From a bacterium D16-50 (GTDB lineage Bacteria; Bacillota; Clostridia; Lachnospirales; Lachnospiraceae): a stretch of 64,000 nucleotides of DNA. Made by a program: the position numbers and the translations under genes. Positions 31,126 through 39,897 of this stretch are shown piece by piece. Within the stretch, counting starts at the first letter, position 1. Each line of letters begins with the position of its first letter. The notes beneath the pieces are model-generated. The model saw nothing but the letters and a program-made list of their open reading frames with translations, ran no database searches and was not told the DNA's origin. The stretch is from positions 1 to 64,000 of the forward strand of contig RAZA01000022.1 of assembly GCA_003612485.1 (NCBI GenBank), given 5' to 3'.

Positions 31126-31665
31126 ATGCCAAATACAAGACCAAACAAAAATATTCCCACAGAGCAGGAGAACCCCCTGTTCCATGACACATGGAAGCTG
31201 CTGAAGAACTACCGGGATGCTGTGTGGAACCTGGAGCTTGCCGTCCAGCAGGTACGCAGCACCTTTGAGATTGAGTACGGAAGCAGCATCGAGGAGTTCC
31301 TGGACTCCATCTACCTTGCCGGGGCAGACATCGGCGGATCGAAGCTGGAAGACTACGCAAAGAGCATTGAGCGCAGCAACAAGATGCTGACACTCTTAAA
31401 CTCCGCCGTGGACATCCTGCGAAGCAAGCATAAACATGGGGAACAGTATTACTGGATACTCTATTACAGCTACCTCTCCCCACAGCAGCTTCAGAACACG
31501 GATGAGATCATTGAGAGCCTGCGGCCACACATAGCCAATATCTCCACCAGGACATACTACCGCAAACGCCCGGAGGCGGTCCAAGCACTCAGCTCCATCC
31601 TGTGGGGATACACCTCAAAAGACTGCCTTGAGATGCTGGACAAGTTCTTTCCGATAGGGAAATGA
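31126..31665 (+). CDS. ArpU-like / sigma-region-4-like transcriptional regulator
   Basis: 179 residues. A helical N-terminus is followed by a C-terminal HTH (ANISTRTYYRKRPEAVQALS) resembling ArpU-type phage late regulators and sigma region 4. ArpU-like proteins drive late operons of phages. Its stop is 5 bp before the three CTGGCAC repeats of the T4SS promoter, and the same repeats recur before the Tad operon, so it is the natural candidate activator. That link is inferred. Confidence 0.7.
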   Translation: MPNTRPNKNIPTEQENPLFHDTWKLLKNYRDAVWNLELAVQQVRSTFEIEYGSSIEEFLDSIYLAGADIGGSKLEDYAKSIERSNKMLTLLNSAVDILRSKHKHGEQYYWILYYSYLSPQQLQNTDEIIESLRPHIANISTRTYYRKRPEAVQALSSILWGYTSKDCLEMLDKFFPIGK

Positions 31666-31669
31666 CAGG

Positions 31670-31747
31670 CTGGCACCAAATTGGCGCACAAATTGCGCAA
31701 ACTGGCACAGCAATGCGATTTACAGGTAAAAATGCCCATGCTATAAT
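31670..31747 (+). promoter_or_regulatory. Composite promoter of the T4SS operon (copy 1 of a duplicated control region)
   Basis: Direct repeats CTGGCAC (31670), TTGGCGC (31681) and CTGGCAC (31702), spaced 11 and 21 bp, are followed by TGCGA, TTTACA (31719-31724), a 17-nt spacer and TATAAT (31742-31747). Copy 2 at 47241-47318 has identical spacing throughout. Repeats one and two helical turns apart upstream of a weak -35 are typical of activator sites. Confidence 0.8.
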
Positions 31748-31794
31748 GGTCATGCTTAAAATTGTACCCGCACCCAAATCCATTCCATTCTCCA

Positions 31795-31825
31795 GGCATC
31801 TGCAGACACGCAGGTGCCCTTTTTT
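31795..31825 (+). terminator. Leader terminator/attenuator of the T4SS operon
   Basis: GGCATCTGC / GCAGGTGCC, a 9-bp stem with one G-T pair, loop AGACAC, followed by CTTTTTT. It lies about 45 nt after the predicted start site and 100 nt before the first gene. A second GC-rich hairpin (around 31863-31895) stands between it and the ribosome site. Confidence 0.7.
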
Positions 31826-31925
31826 GTAACACAGACGCCATGCGCTGGCCGTATGGCACGAAGGGCCGGCATCCTCCCTGGGACTGCCGGCCTTTCCCAT
31901 CCCAACTTTTACAGGAGGTAAATCA

Positions 31926-32318
31926 TTGAAAAAAGAAAAAAGCAACCCGACCGGGAACCAGCTTCCCACCAGAAAGAAACCCCGCATCCCTTACCAGAAC
32001 ATCATAATGGGGGCTGCGGCTTTCGCCTACTTCTTTGCCCTTCAGACCAACCAGGTGCTGGCATCGGATATGTGGTCCAAAGCGGAGACCATCATGAAGG
32101 ATGTCTACGGAAAGATCCTGGGCATCTCCACCATCGCCGCCATCGTGACAGCTTCCGTCGCCCTGCTCCTGATGAACTTTTCAAAATCAGGCAAGACCGT
32201 GGATGAATCCCGTGCATGGCTCAAGCGCATTGCGATCTCATGGGTGGTCCTGAACGGGCTTGGCTTCATCCTCGCCTATGTCACACCGTTCTTCTCAGAC
32301 GGGAAATGGAATGGCTGA
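31926..32318 (+). CDS. VirB2/TrbC-like T4SS pilin candidate
   Basis: 130 residues from a TTG start preceded by AGGAGG. A basic N-terminus, a signal-type hydrophobic segment ending in NQVLASDMW (about 25-50), and two further membrane helices (LGISTIAAIVTASVALLLMN, AISWVVLNGLGFILAYVTPF) match VirB2/TrbC pilins of Gram-positive T4SS. It is first in the T4SS operon. The TTG start is the same as in the first gene of the Tad operon, which has the same promoter. Confidence 0.75.
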   Translation: MKKEKSNPTGNQLPTRKKPRIPYQNIIMGAAAFAYFFALQTNQVLASDMWSKAETIMKDVYGKILGISTIAAIVTASVALLLMNFSKSGKTVDESRAWLKRIAISWVVLNGLGFILAYVTPFFSDGKWNG

Positions 32319-32338
32319 CGGAAGGGAGGGGATGACCC

Positions 32339-33049
32339 ATGGGAATACTTGACGGCATCGTGGAATGGATTGCCGAACAGGTGATGAACGGGCTTGACCT
32401 GATCTCCACCTCGGTACTGGGCGCCCTTGGATGTGACATGGGGACTTTCCTGCGCTACTTCCCTGCTGCGGAGACCATGTACAAGATATTTGTGGCAGCT
32501 GCCATAGGGCTTGTCCTCCTGAACTGGGTGTGGCAGCTTTTTAAGAACTTCGGGCTGATCGCGGGTGTGGAGGCGGAGGACCCCATCCGGTTGAGCATAC
32601 GGTCCGTCCTTTTTATCGGCCTGATCTATTACTGTGACCAGATCACGGAGATGGTCCTTGCCATAGGAGGCACGCCTTATTCCTGGATACTCTCCTCAGA
32701 CCTGCCGCCCCTGAACTTTGCAGACTTCAATTCCGTCCTGCTGACCATCCTGGGCGTGTGCGCCAGCGGCTCCGTTGCCCTGATCGCACTGATACTCCTG
32801 CTGATCCTTGCATGGAACTACATCAAGCTGCTCTTTGAGGCGGCGGAGCGCTACATCCTGCTGGGCGTAATCGTGTACACGGCTCCCATGGCCTTTGCCA
32901 CCGGCGCATCCCAGTCCACCTCGAATATCTTCAAGTCGTGGTGCAGGATGTTCGGCGGGCAGATCTTCTTGCTGATGATGAACGCATGGTGCCTGCGCCT
33001 GTTCACGTCCATGGTGGGCAGCTTCCTGTCCAACCCGTTATCACTGTAG
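32339..33049 (+). CDS. VirB6/TrbL-like membrane channel protein
   Basis: 236 residues, about five to six membrane helices. GILDGIVEWIAEQVMNGLD at the start and ERYILLGVIVYTAPMAFATG followed by FKSWCRMFGGQIFLLMMNAW are the signature of the TrbL (CD1112-like) family in Firmicute ICEs. It should form the inner membrane channel with VirB4. 21 bp after the pilin gene. Confidence 0.85.
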   Translation: MGILDGIVEWIAEQVMNGLDLISTSVLGALGCDMGTFLRYFPAAETMYKIFVAAAIGLVLLNWVWQLFKNFGLIAGVEAEDPIRLSIRSVLFIGLIYYCDQITEMVLAIGGTPYSWILSSDLPPLNFADFNSVLLTILGVCASGSVALIALILLLILAWNYIKLLFEAAERYILLGVIVYTAPMAFATGASQSTSNIFKSWCRMFGGQIFLLMMNAWCLRLFTSMVGSFLSNPLSL

Positions 33050-33058
33050 GAGGGCCCT

Positions 33059-33982
33059 ATGAAGAAAAAGAAAATCTATATTTTGATACTCACTGCCACG
33101 CTGTCCCTTTCCCAGTCCATGACTGCTTTTGCGGTAACAGAGAGCGATGTGCAGGCAGCCGGAAAGGAGACCGCCGCCGGGAACGTGTTCATCTGGTTCC
33201 TGTGCGCCATCGCATTCCTGAAGATCAGCCAGAAGATCGACAGCTTCTTATCCAGCCTCGGCATCAACGTGGGGCATACCGGCGGCAACATGATGGCGGA
33301 GCTGATGGTGGCCGCAAGGGGGCTTACCACTGCAAAGAACATAGGCGGTGGATCCAGCTTCCGGGGCGGCTCTTTCCGTATGGGCGGAAGCTCGAACAGC
33401 GTAAACCAGTCCTCCTTCCTTTCTGGCGGCCTTGCAGGTGCCGTGGGGAGGCAGTTCACCCAGAGCGCCATGCAGACCATGACCGGGCACGCAAGCAACC
33501 CCATCAGCCGCAGGGCGTTTGAATCCTCCGTGAAAAAGGGCGGGGATTTCGCCAACGGCGTCACCGGGGCTGTGGCAAAAGGGAACATCAGCTATACCGG
33601 CTCCATGACCGGCTCCCAGGCAGCGCAGGCGCTGACCTCCTACCTGGGGCAGACCGGCATCCCTGACGCCCCCAGCTACTCCGGCGTGGAGATCGGCGGC
33701 GGACGCATCACGGGCACGGAAACCTCGGTTGACTACCCCAACGGCACAGCCTTCGGCATGTATAACACCGAGCAGTACATGGCACCGGAAGGGAACTATG
33801 AGACCGTCACTACTGCCGACAACGCCACCTGGTACAAACATGTATGCAAGCCAACGGCAGTGCTGTTGGCTTTGGATACCGTAGACCGCACCCCGTACAT
33901 GACCGGGGAGGGCAGGATCGCCTACCATGAGAACATCGTGCAGAAGCTCCCTGACATGCCAAAAAGAAAGGACCGTGTGTAA
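33059..33982 (+). CDS. Secreted/membrane T4SS accessory protein, glycine/serine-rich
   Basis: 307 residues. Signal peptide (IYILILTATLSLSQSMTAFA), one further membrane segment (GNVFIWFLCAIAFLKI, about 43-60), then a long Gly/Ser-rich domain (GGGSSFRGGSFRMGGSS). Such a protein follows TrbL in related elements and may correspond to a detached TrbL C-terminal domain. No enzyme motif. It ends one base before the NlpC/P60 gene. Confidence 0.7.
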   Translation: MKKKKIYILILTATLSLSQSMTAFAVTESDVQAAGKETAAGNVFIWFLCAIAFLKISQKIDSFLSSLGINVGHTGGNMMAELMVAARGLTTAKNIGGGSSFRGGSFRMGGSSNSVNQSSFLSGGLAGAVGRQFTQSAMQTMTGHASNPISRRAFESSVKKGGDFANGVTGAVAKGNISYTGSMTGSQAAQALTSYLGQTGIPDAPSYSGVEIGGGRITGTETSVDYPNGTAFGMYNTEQYMAPEGNYETVTTADNATWYKHVCKPTAVLLALDTVDRTPYMTGEGRIAYHENIVQKLPDMPKRKDRV

Positions 33983-35197
33983 ATGGCTGGAGACAACATC
34001 AGAAAAGAACAGTCCGCCCTGTCCGGGGCGGCATCGGTCGCAGGAACCGCAAGAGGCGCCATAAAGACAGGAAAAGCCATTGCCGGGGCAGCAAAAGGCG
34101 CGGCCGCAGGCCCCTATGGGATGCTGGCTGCAGGCTTATGGGAAAACAGGAAGGCGGCCGGGAAAATACTGGCAGCCTTTGCTGCCCTGCTGATGCTGCC
34201 GGTCCTGTTCCTCCTGATGCTCCCCTCCCTGATCTTCGGCAGCCTGGGGCTGGATGATGCCACTGGCGACGCGCTGAACGATAACAGCGTCATCATGGAG
34301 AACATTGCGGAAACGGAGGCTTCCATTGAAGCCATCCTCCGCAAGAAGCATGACGGCCTGCTGGAAGAAATACAGCAGGAGGCGGATGCCCTGGGCCCCG
34401 GCTGCGAATACGGCATCACGGATGATTTTTCAGACCGCATCATCTACGAAAGCGCCCTGATCATCTCCCAGTTCTGCGCCTCGCAGGACGACTACCGTGA
34501 GATCAGCCTTGCAAAGCTGGAGCGGATACTCCGTGACAATACGGACGGCATCTTCACCTATACCGTCCAGATCACAGACTATGAGAAAACAGATGAGGAA
34601 ACCGGGGAAACCCTCACCATACACCATTATGAATACACGGTGGAATACGCAGGCGACAGCTACTATGCCGAAAATGTTTTCCATCTCACCGATGGACAGA
34701 TGCAGACGGCAGAGGAATATGCCGCCAACCTGCACCTGTTTTTATTTGACACGGTTTATCTGGTGGAAATCAACCCTGACCTGATACCGGGGGAAACCGG
34801 GAACAAAGCCGTTGACCTGGCCCTGACAAAGCTGGGCACGCCATACAGCCAGGAAAAGCGCAACCAGGAAGGCTATTTCGACTGCAGCTCCTTCACCTAC
34901 TGGGTATACAGCCAGTTAGGCGTCATCCTGCAGCATGGCGGCTCCAACACGGCGGCCTCACAGGGAAGGTACATCACGGAGAACAACCTTGCCGTATCCT
35001 ATGGCAGCCTTGCCCCCGGGGACCTGGTCTTCTACTCCTTTGGGGTGAACAACCGCTATCTGAACATCGACCATGTGGCGATCTATGCCGGGGACGGCTA
35101 TGTGGTGGACGCTTCCTCTTCCAAGAAGAAAGTGGTCTACCGCCCCATCTACAGCACGGGCAACATTGTCCTGTGCGGCAGGCCCTACACGGAATAA
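33983..35197 (+). CDS. VirB1-like NlpC/P60 cell wall hydrolase of the T4SS
   Basis: 404 residues. The N-terminus is cytoplasmic, Ala/Gly-rich, followed by one membrane helix (about 60-85), a helical linker domain, and a C-terminal NlpC/P60 domain (about 280-404) with catalytic Cys in FDCSSFTYWVY and His in NIDHVAIYAGDGYVVDA. It cuts peptide bonds in peptidoglycan to make room for the transfer channel. The usual lysozyme-like domain found in two-domain homologues is not evident; residues 85-270 may be a degenerate version. Confidence 0.88.
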   Translation: MAGDNIRKEQSALSGAASVAGTARGAIKTGKAIAGAAKGAAAGPYGMLAAGLWENRKAAGKILAAFAALLMLPVLFLLMLPSLIFGSLGLDDATGDALNDNSVIMENIAETEASIEAILRKKHDGLLEEIQQEADALGPGCEYGITDDFSDRIIYESALIISQFCASQDDYREISLAKLERILRDNTDGIFTYTVQITDYEKTDEETGETLTIHHYEYTVEYAGDSYYAENVFHLTDGQMQTAEEYAANLHLFLFDTVYLVEINPDLIPGETGNKAVDLALTKLGTPYSQEKRNQEGYFDCSSFTYWVYSQLGVILQHGGSNTAASQGRYITENNLAVSYGSLAPGDLVFYSFGVNNRYLNIDHVAIYAGDGYVVDASSSKKKVVYRPIYSTGNIVLCGRPYTE

Positions 35198-35278
35198 ACA
35201 TACAACGGCCACTGGCGGGAACGGGCATACCCTCGCCCCTCCCGCCTTCAGCAAATATCTTAGGAGGTGCATTAAGGA

Positions 35279-38200
35279 ATGTCTATAAGACAGGAAGAAA
35301 ATGACATATATATCATACCACCCAACTTCATCGATACCGGAACGGTGTTCGGCGGGACCATCAAGCTGAGGAATGCGGCGGAGGCGCTGGCAGCCTCCCT
35401 GCTCATCGGCCTGCCCGTGTTCCACCTGCCCGTGACACTGACAACGAAGATCATCATCGCCTGCCTGACCGTGCTCCCGGCAGCCCTGTTCGCCATCATC
35501 GGCATCAACGGCGAAAGCCTGACCTCATTCGTCATCAACTTCTTCGTATACCTGAAGAACCGCAGGATCGTCGGAATACGGGAGGATACAGACGAAACGC
35601 CGGAAAAAGAAAGAAAGCCCGGAAAACAGCAGAAAGCCGCAAGGAAACGGCGGGAAAAGAAAGTAAAGCCCAAAAAAGAGGATTATGCCGAGGAGTTCGG
35701 GCAGTTTAAGGAGCGCAGGCAGGCAAGGCAGGCGGCATCTGCAGAGGATGCAGGCAAGCACCAGAAAAAGAAACTCGGTGTCTCCCAGATGCGTGAGCGC
35801 ATGAGGGAGGAGCCGGAACCGGAGCTGATAAACCCTTCCGCCTCCTATCTCCCCATCCGGAAGATCGAAAACGGCATCATCTACACAAAAGACCGCCGCT
35901 ATGTGAAGATCATAGAGGTCATCCCCATCAACTTCCTGCTGCGGAGCGCCAGGGAACAGAGGGGCATCATCTATTCCTTCATCAGCTACTTAAAGATAAG
36001 CCCCGTGAAGCTCCAGTTCAAAGTCCTTACCAGACGCGCCGACATCAACAGGCATCTGGAAACCCTGCGGGAGGAGATGCGCCTGGAGACAGATGAGCGC
36101 TGCCTTGCGCTCCAGAAGGATTATGAAAACCTGATCCGCCGCATCGGTTCCAGGGAAGCCATCACAAGGCGCTTCTTCATCATCTTTGAGTATGAGCCTT
36201 TTGCGGCAAACAGGGGGAATGAGGAAAGCGACGCCATCTCCGCCCTTACCACTGCAGTGCGGACGGCTAAGACCTACCTGCAGCAATGCGGGAATGAACT
36301 TCTTGTCCCCGACAATGAGGATGAGATGGCGGCGGAGGTATTTTACAGCATCTTAAACCGCAGGACCAGCGTGGCAAAGCCTCTGGGCGTGCGTGTCAAC
36401 GAGGTCATCGGGCAGTACATCAATGCGGGCAGGCGGGATGAGATCGGCAAGATCCCCGCCATGGAATTTATCGCGCCGGAGACCATCGACTACACCCACG
36501 GCAATTATGTCATCATGGACGGCACCTACCACACCTACCTTTTAGTGCCCTCCGGAGGCTACCGCCCGCAGGTGTGCGCCGGATGGATCTCCCTCCTTGT
36601 CAATGCAGGCGAGGGGATTGACGTGGACATCTTCTTTGACCGCCAGCCCAAGGACCGCATCCAGCAAAAGCTCGGACAGCAGCTGAGGATCAACCGCTCC
36701 AAGATCAAGGACACCTCCGACACCAACTCGGACTTCGATGACCTTGACAGCGCCATCCGCTCCGGCTATTTCTTAAAGGAAGGGCTTGCCAATAACGAGG
36801 ATTTCTATTACATGAACATCCTCATCACCATCACGGCAGACAGCCTTGAGGAACTGGAGTGGCGCACCAATGAGATGAAAAAACTGATGCTCTCCCAGGA
36901 CATGGAGGCAGTGTCCTGCCACTTCCGGGAAGAGCAGGCTCTGCTCTCCGCCCTGCCGCTGGTATCGCTGGAGAAGAAACTGTTTGAGCGTTCCAAGCGC
37001 AACATCCTGACAGGCAGCGTGGCAGGCTGTTATCCCTTTACCTCCTTTGAGATGTGCGATGACAACGGCATCCTCTTAGGGGTGAACAAGCACAACAACT
37101 CGCTGATCATCGTGGATATCTTCAATTCCCGCGTCTACAAGAACGCGAACATGGCGATCCTGGGAACCTCCGGCGCGGGCAAGACCTTCACCATGCAGCT
37201 CATGGCGCTTCGGATGCGCCGCAGGAACATACAGGTGTTCATCATCGCCCCCCTGAAAGGGCATGAGTTCCACCGGGCCTGCAGCAACATCGGCGGGGAG
37301 TTCATCCAGATTTCCCCTGCCTCCAAAAACTGCATCAACATCATGGAGATCCGGAAGGTGGATTCCTCCGCCAGTGACATTCTGGACGGCCCGCAGACGG
37401 AAAAATCGGAGCTTGCAGCAAAGATACAGCGGCTCCACATCTTCTTTTCCCTGCTGATCCCGGACATGACACATGAGGAACGGCAGCTTCTGGACGAGGC
37501 GCTGATACAGACCTATAACCAGAAAGGCATCACCCACAACAACGAAAGCCTGCCTGACCCGGAAGACCCGGAACACTACCGGGAAATGCCGGTGCTTGAG
37601 GATGTATTCAATATCTTAAAGCAGAACCCGGATACGAAGCGCCTTGCCAATATCATGAACCGGCTGGTGCATGGCTCCGCCTCCACCTTCAACCAGCAGA
37701 CCAACGTGAACCTTGACAATAAATATACCGTGCTGGACATTTCAGAGCTGACCGGCGACTTATTGACGGTGGGCATGTTCGTGGCACTGGACTATGTGTG
37801 GGATAAAGCAAAAGAAGACCGAACCGTGGAAAAAGCCATCTTCATTGACGAGACATGGCAGCTCATCGGTGCGGCGTCCAACCGCCTTGCGGCAGAGTTT
37901 GTGCTGGAGATCTTCAAGATCATCCGCGGGTACGGCGGCTCCGCCATCTGCGCCACCCAGGACTTGAACGACTTCTTTGCGCTGGAGGACGGCAAATACG
38001 GCAAGGGCATCATCAACAACTCCAAGACCAAGGTTGTCCTGAACCTGGAGGACGAGGAGGCGATGCGCGTGCAGTCCATCCTGCACCTGTCCGAAGCGGA
38101 GACAATGGCGGTCACCCATTTTGAGAGGGGCAACGGCCTGATCTCCACCAACAACAATAACGTCACCGTGGAATTCAAGGCATCGGAACTGGAGAAGGAA

Positions 38201-38281
38201 CTGATCACCACAGACCGTAATGAACTGAAAAAGCTGCTGGAAAAGGAAAGGCAGCGCAGGCAGATGGCTGAAGCAGTCTGA
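35279..38281 (+). CDS. PrgI-VirB4 fusion, T4SS motor ATPase
   Basis: 1000 residues. The first about 105 look like a PrgI protein (two membrane helices then NGESLTSFVINFFVYLKNRR), followed by a charged linker (about 105-190) and a VirB4/TraC ATPase. Walker A is GTSGAGKTFTMQLMALRM (about 627-645), Walker B KAIFIDETWQLIG (about 850), and QDLNDFF is the usual arginine-finger region. In most related elements PrgI is a separate gene. AGGAGG lies 11 nt before the ATG. Confidence 0.92.
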   Translation: MSIRQEENDIYIIPPNFIDTGTVFGGTIKLRNAAEALAASLLIGLPVFHLPVTLTTKIIIACLTVLPAALFAIIGINGESLTSFVINFFVYLKNRRIVGIREDTDETPEKERKPGKQQKAARKRREKKVKPKKEDYAEEFGQFKERRQARQAASAEDAGKHQKKKLGVSQMRERMREEPEPELINPSASYLPIRKIENGIIYTKDRRYVKIIEVIPINFLLRSAREQRGIIYSFISYLKISPVKLQFKVLTRRADINRHLETLREEMRLETDERCLALQKDYENLIRRIGSREAITRRFFIIFEYEPFAANRGNEESDAISALTTAVRTAKTYLQQCGNELLVPDNEDEMAAEVFYSILNRRTSVAKPLGVRVNEVIGQYINAGRRDEIGKIPAMEFIAPETIDYTHGNYVIMDGTYHTYLLVPSGGYRPQVCAGWISLLVNAGEGIDVDIFFDRQPKDRIQQKLGQQLRINRSKIKDTSDTNSDFDDLDSAIRSGYFLKEGLANNEDFYYMNILITITADSLEELEWRTNEMKKLMLSQDMEAVSCHFREEQALLSALPLVSLEKKLFERSKRNILTGSVAGCYPFTSFEMCDDNGILLGVNKHNNSLIIVDIFNSRVYKNANMAILGTSGAGKTFTMQLMALRMRRRNIQVFIIAPLKGHEFHRACSNIGGEFIQISPASKNCINIMEIRKVDSSASDILDGPQTEKSELAAKIQRLHIFFSLLIPDMTHEERQLLDEALIQTYNQKGITHNNESLPDPEDPEHYREMPVLEDVFNILKQNPDTKRLANIMNRLVHGSASTFNQQTNVNLDNKYTVLDISELTGDLLTVGMFVALDYVWDKAKEDRTVEKAIFIDETWQLIGAASNRLAAEFVLEIFKIIRGYGGSAICATQDLNDFFALEDGKYGKGIINNSKTKVVLNLEDEEAMRVQSILHLSEAETMAVTHFERGNGLISTNNNNVTVEFKASELEKELITTDRNELKKLLEKERQRRQMAEAV

Positions 38282-38300
38282 TACTTACACTTTACATACG

Positions 38301-38455
38301 GTTTACGCATGGCAGGGGGAATCCATCCCTGTCGGAAATACCTTTATGTACGCTTTAAGTAAAGTTTACGCATATACAGTGTATCTTCCAGTTCCAGACC
38401 AGCACTGTATGTAAAGTTTATGTAATCTGTACGCAGAGTTACTTCCTATTATAAT
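38301..38455 (+). promoter_or_regulatory. Repeat-rich control region with a -10 box, before 38511
   Basis: GTTTACGCAT (38301-38310), GTAAAGTTTACGCATA (38359-38374) and GTAAAGTTTATGTA (38411-38424) share a GTAAA-n-TTTAC near-palindrome; a TATAAT stands at 38450-38455 without a good -35. An inverted pair ATACAGTG / CACTGTAT lies between the last two. The layout suggests an internal, regulated promoter for the 38511-42989 genes. Confidence 0.55.
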
Positions 38456-38510
38456 AAATACCATTCCCTGCGGCAGGCTTATATGCCGCAGGAACAAAGG
38501 AGGCTGTACC

Positions 38511-39050
38511 ATGCAGCAGAAAAACCAACAGCAGGAAAACCATTTACCGGAGATCACCCGGCTGCTTTCCATGTACCATGCCCTCAGCCTTCCCCAGCTT
38601 GGACGGCTCTACCCGGAACTGACAGAGGGTAAGCTCCTGCGCCTGCTGGGGCGGCTGGAAAAAACAGGGCGGCTTGCCTTACTGCCGGAACGGGGGCTTG
38701 TCCTGTATTCAAAGGACTGCATCCCCAGCCCGTCCACCCTTGCCGCCTTCTGGGTGCTCCTGGATTTCCGGGAAGACATCACCTTCCACACGGCCAGCGA
38801 TTTTCCGGTGGCGCTGACCTTCTACACCCAGTCGGATGCCTATGACGTCATCCACATACCGGAAGAAAAAGAGATGCTCATGAACAATGCCCTTTCCGCT
38901 TATAAGGAGGATGCGCCCCGCCGCATAGCCATCGTGGACCATGCCGGGCAGATACCCCTCCTTGCTATCCCCGGCACTGCCGCTTTCTGTACGGTCACGC
39001 CGGACGGGAAGGTGCAGTATTACAGGAAACAAGGAGTGACAGATACTTAA
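38511..39050 (+). CDS. Winged-helix-like accessory protein of the ICE, unknown function
   Basis: 179 residues, AGGAGG before the ATG. Residues 10-65 look like a winged helix (LLSMYHALSLPQLGRLYPEL, KLLRLLGRLEKTGRLALLP). The rest is a mixed domain containing a region like those of DUF5697-type ICE proteins (FPVALTFYTQSDAYDVIHIP). It would be a DNA-binding or regulatory protein; no partner is known. The stop overlaps the next start by one base (TAATG). Confidence 0.65.
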   Translation: MQQKNQQQENHLPEITRLLSMYHALSLPQLGRLYPELTEGKLLRLLGRLEKTGRLALLPERGLVLYSKDCIPSPSTLAAFWVLLDFREDITFHTASDFPVALTFYTQSDAYDVIHIPEEKEMLMNNALSAYKEDAPRRIAIVDHAGQIPLLAIPGTAAFCTVTPDGKVQYYRKQGVTDT

Positions 39051-39709
39051 TGGACCGACACACTTTATCATCCCGCCTCGCGCGGATAGGGGATGACCTC
39101 CCCCGGCTTTCAAACACCATAAATGCCATGGCAGCCAACACCGGCACCTATGGGAAAAACTATGAGGAACTTAGCCTGGATGCCGCCCGGCGCGCGGAAC
39201 GGATCGCCTGTTCCCTGCGCAACCTCATCTATGCCGCAGACCTTGTGCCGAAGCCCGTCCTCATGGAAGCGGCCGCCCAGGTACACGGCATTTCCATAAG
39301 ACACACACAGGACATCGTGGAGATCGCCCTGCCCGGCCTGATGCCGAAACGCACCAAACGCGTCAACACCACGTTCCTGACCGATCCGCTGCATGCGGCG
39401 CTTGAGGCTTACACAAAGGGACATGACCTTCCGCATTTCAGGCAGTGCGTGGTCTGTTTTTCCCATGTGTTCGACAAGAACCTCTCCGACAGGAGGGTGC
39501 GGGACTACGACAACCTGGAGTGCAAGCAGCTTTTAGATACCGTGGCAGGCTTCCTGATGGCCGATGACAGCGGGCTGTTCTGCGACGCCTACCACACCAC
39601 GGAATTCGGGGAAAGGGACTGCACCATCCTCGCCGTCATGGAAAAAAGCCGCTTCCCCGGATGGCTGAAGGAGCGGGAGGACAGGGAAAAAAGCATATCG
39701 GATTTTTAA
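39050..39709 (+). CDS. DUF6100-type ICE protein with RusA-like catalytic pattern
   Basis: 219 residues. The C-terminal part has RVRDYDNLECKQLLDTVAG followed by FLMADDSG: D152-x-D154-N155, K159 and D172/D173. RusA Holliday junction resolvases use D70-x-D72-N, K76 and D91; the 21-residue gap between first and last Asp is the same. The N-terminal part is helical. A resolvase role in element DNA processing is inferred from this motif only; the family itself is uncharacterised as far as I know. Confidence 0.7.
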   Translation: MDRHTLSSRLARIGDDLPRLSNTINAMAANTGTYGKNYEELSLDAARRAERIACSLRNLIYAADLVPKPVLMEAAAQVHGISIRHTQDIVEIALPGLMPKRTKRVNTTFLTDPLHAALEAYTKGHDLPHFRQCVVCFSHVFDKNLSDRRVRDYDNLECKQLLDTVAGFLMADDSGLFCDAYHTTEFGERDCTILAVMEKSRFPGWLKEREDREKSISDF

Positions 39710-39736
39710 GGGATTTTACGGAAAATCTCCCGGCTG

Positions 39737-39848
39737 CGGTAAAAACTGCGCCTCCCATGCGGAAATACGGGGTTTCTGCTTCCGTGCCCCCGCCATTCCT
39801 TAACCGGAGTCTCAGGCGTGTACGGTAAAAAACGCGCAATCCCATCTC
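39737..39848 (+). repeat. Pair of imperfect direct repeats in the gap before 39898
   Basis: CGGTAAAAACTGCGC followed by TCCCAT (39737-39758) and CGGTAAAAAACGCGC followed by TCCCAT (39823-39845) are about 86 bp apart. The gap 39710-39897 holds no gene. They could be protein sites controlling the downstream gene, or remnants of a duplication. Confidence 0.5.
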
Positions 39849-39897
39849 CTCGTGCCACCTGCTAACGCCGCATCCATTTACAAGAAAGGAGCCAGCC

